Below are positions 5,410 to 6,305 of a stretch of DNA of 6,305 nt, piece after piece. The translations under genes and the position numbers were made by a program. The DNA is from Clostridiales bacterium. Its GTDB lineage: Bacteria; Bacillota; Clostridia; UBA1381. The stretch's first letter is position 1. Each line of letters begins with the position of its first letter. The notes beneath the pieces are model-generated. The model did no database searches. It was not told the DNA's origin and saw nothing but the letters and a program-made list of their open reading frames with translations. The DNA lies in NCBI GenBank assembly GCA_003453455.1, contig DMLG01000024.1:1-6305 (forward strand), read 5' to 3'.

Positions 5410-6144
5410 ATGAGTATATACCTTGATTTAGCATTTTTGATAAACTTTTTGTTTGATTTTGAGCTTATCATATTAGTGCATCTTATCTGCTCAAAAAAAA
5501 TCCGCCCCTTTCGCGCTTTTTTTGCAGCTTTTCTGGGAGGTATGCAGGGAGTACTTGTTTTTTTCCCTTATTTCGGCATACTCTCGCTGCCTCCTGTAAG
5601 CCTTTTGGTATCTTTTATGATTACGGCAATATGCGAAAACCCGCGAAAAAAACGGGAATTTTTAAGTTTTTACATAATTTTTCATGCTTCTTCTTTTTTT
5701 CTTGCGGGGATAATGACTTTTATGCACGCAAACACTATATTGGGAGCTTTAATGATTTTGCCCGTATATGAGATAGTCATTAAAATAAAAAAGGAGATTT
5801 TTGTAAAACATAGCATAATTACTCTCTGTTACAAAGGCAAAATAATAGAAAAGCCAGCGCTTTATGACAGCGGAAACGCTGTATTTTATTTAGGTAAACC
5901 TGTAATTTTCGGAAATACAAGGCTTATTTATGATTTTTTTGATACACATTTTTCGCAAAAAGATTTGGAAATGTGTGAAAATGTCTGCATAGTACCATAT
6001 AAAACAGTCGGAAAAAGTGGTGTGGTTATGGGAATAAGGCTTGACAGAGCAGTTGTAAACGAAAAAATATATGAAGGCGCTGTTTTGGGATTTTTTGATG
6101 AAAATTTTGAAGACGAAATAATACTTAACCGAATAATGGTGTAG
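5410..6144 (+). CDS. spoIIGA: Sporulation sigma-E factor processing peptidase
   Basis: SpoIIGA is a mother-cell membrane protease that removes the pro-sequence of sigma-E after the forespore signal SpoIIR reaches it at the septum. The N-terminal half (about residues 1-126) is a hydrophobic membrane domain with roughly five helices, beginning YLDLAFLINFLFDFELI, the classic SpoIIGA opening. The C-terminal half is an aspartic-protease-like domain with the catalytic motif DSGN at 153-156 (Asp153), followed by GKPVIFG (162-168), VPYKTVG (195-201) and the closing strand AVLGFFDENF (224-233). At 244 residues it is clearly shorter than the roughly 309 of B. subtilis, but all landmarks are present, so it looks intact. 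ATG 5410 is preceded by AAGGGAG (5396-5402) at 7 bases. sigE follows after a 13-base gap in the same operon. The identification rests on sequence and on the adjacent sigE. Confidence 0.95.
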   Translation: MSIYLDLAFLINFLFDFELIILVHLICSKKIRPFRAFFAAFLGGMQGVLVFFPYFGILSLPPVSLLVSFMITAICENPRKKREFLSFYIIFHASSFFLAGIMTFMHANTILGALMILPVYEIVIKIKKEIFVKHSIITLCYKGKIIEKPALYDSGNAVFYLGKPVIFGNTRLIYDFFDTHFSQKDLEMCENVCIVPYKTVGKSGVVMGIRLDRAVVNEKIYEGAVLGFFDENFEDEIILNRIMV

Positions 6145-6157
6145 AAAGGACAGAAAA

Positions 6158-6305
6158 ATGCTTGACTTTTTGGAATGTCTAAAAGAGAAAATCGTAAATA
6201 TGTATTTTGGCGCAAATGACCTACTTTACATAGGAGGACAGGACATTCTTCCGCCGCCGCTCACAAAAAAAGAAGAGGAAACTCTGATTTTAAATATATC
6301 GGAAG
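6158..6305 (+). CDS. sigE: RNA polymerase sporulation sigma factor sigma-E precursor, 3' end cut by window edge
   Basis: The first 49 codons of pro-sigma-E, the early mother-cell sigma factor of sporulation, are visible. Residues 1-23 form the inhibitory, amphipathic pro-sequence (FLECLKEKIVNMYFG). The segment LLYIGGQDILPPPLTKKEEE (22-41) corresponds to the region around the known B. subtilis cleavage site, where SpoIIGA cuts just before YIGG. By analogy the cut here falls between Leu23 and Tyr24, a pro-peptide slightly shorter than the 27 residues of B. subtilis. AAAGGA (6145-6150) is the ribosome binding site, 7 bases before the ATG. The promoter-recognition regions of the sigma factor lie beyond the window. 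The gene is co-transcribed with its protease spoIIGA, the conserved spoIIG arrangement. Confidence 0.96.
   Translation, partial: MLDFLECLKEKIVNMYFGANDLLYIGGQDILPPPLTKKEEETLILNISE

Noticed and set aside
1..6305. CRISPR arrays, tRNA or rRNA genes, insertion sequences, prophage genes and riboswitches.
   Set aside because: I saw no regularly spaced repeats, tRNA cloverleaf, transposase or integrase, and the short leaders leave no room for known riboswitches.

Overview
The window is AT-rich, has compact intergenic gaps, and uses strong GGAGG-type ribosome binding sites and near-consensus sigma-A promoters. It carries spoIIGA followed by the start of sigE, which is diagnostic of an endospore-forming Firmicute. 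The overall look is that of an anaerobic Clostridia-class (probably gut-type) genome. I see no mobile element, phage gene, CRISPR array, tRNA or rRNA. All gaps between genes are under 200 bases, and what they hold is annotated below.

Layout, left to right. (1) Positions 1-500, minus strand: the N-terminal two thirds of a type III pantothenate kinase gene (coaX), cut by the window edge. It has its own perfect TTGACA-17-TATAAT promoter, which overlaps the stop codon of the gene before it. (2) 555-2372, minus: a P1B-2 (Zn/Cd/Pb-type) efflux ATPase with a short Cys/His-rich tail in place of the usual N-terminal metal-binding domain. A consensus promoter precedes it, and a near-perfect 12-2-12 inverted repeat of the SmtB/CzrA/CadC (ArsR-family) kind lies over the -10 edge and predicted transcription start. 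(3) 2487-2741, minus: an unrecognised 84-residue two-helix membrane protein with cysteine clusters at both ends, closed by a symmetrical terminator. (4) 2868-3365, plus: a small secreted protein made of copper-amine-oxidase-N-type repeats, transcribed divergently from the small membrane protein. (5) 3395-5217, minus: a two-gene operon of a DUF1385 (YqhQ-like) membrane protein and prmC, which methylates peptide release factors. The two genes overlap by 7 bases. A 19-bp-arm hairpin between prmC and the secreted-protein gene contains the stop codons of both convergent genes. (6) 5410-6305, plus: the spoIIG operon, with spoIIGA (the pro-sigma-E protease) and the first 49 codons of sigE, including the pro-sequence and the predicted cleavage site.

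How the parts work together. The spoIIG pair is the best understood unit. Its promoter has consensus -35 and -10 boxes separated by an abnormal 21 bases, with a perfect Spo0A box and a one-mismatch box just upstream. This matches the unusual, Spo0A-activated spoIIG promoter known from Bacillus subtilis, although the flanking gene here is DUF1385-prmC rather than ftsZ. The metal ATPase appears to be a metal-derepressed resistance gene whose repressor is encoded elsewhere. The other genes (CoA synthesis, translation termination) are housekeeping. I found no convincing new multi-gene system. The items most worth a second look are the ATPase operator, the small Cys-rich membrane protein beside it, the spoIIG regulatory region, and the non-canonical GNDL motif in CoaX.
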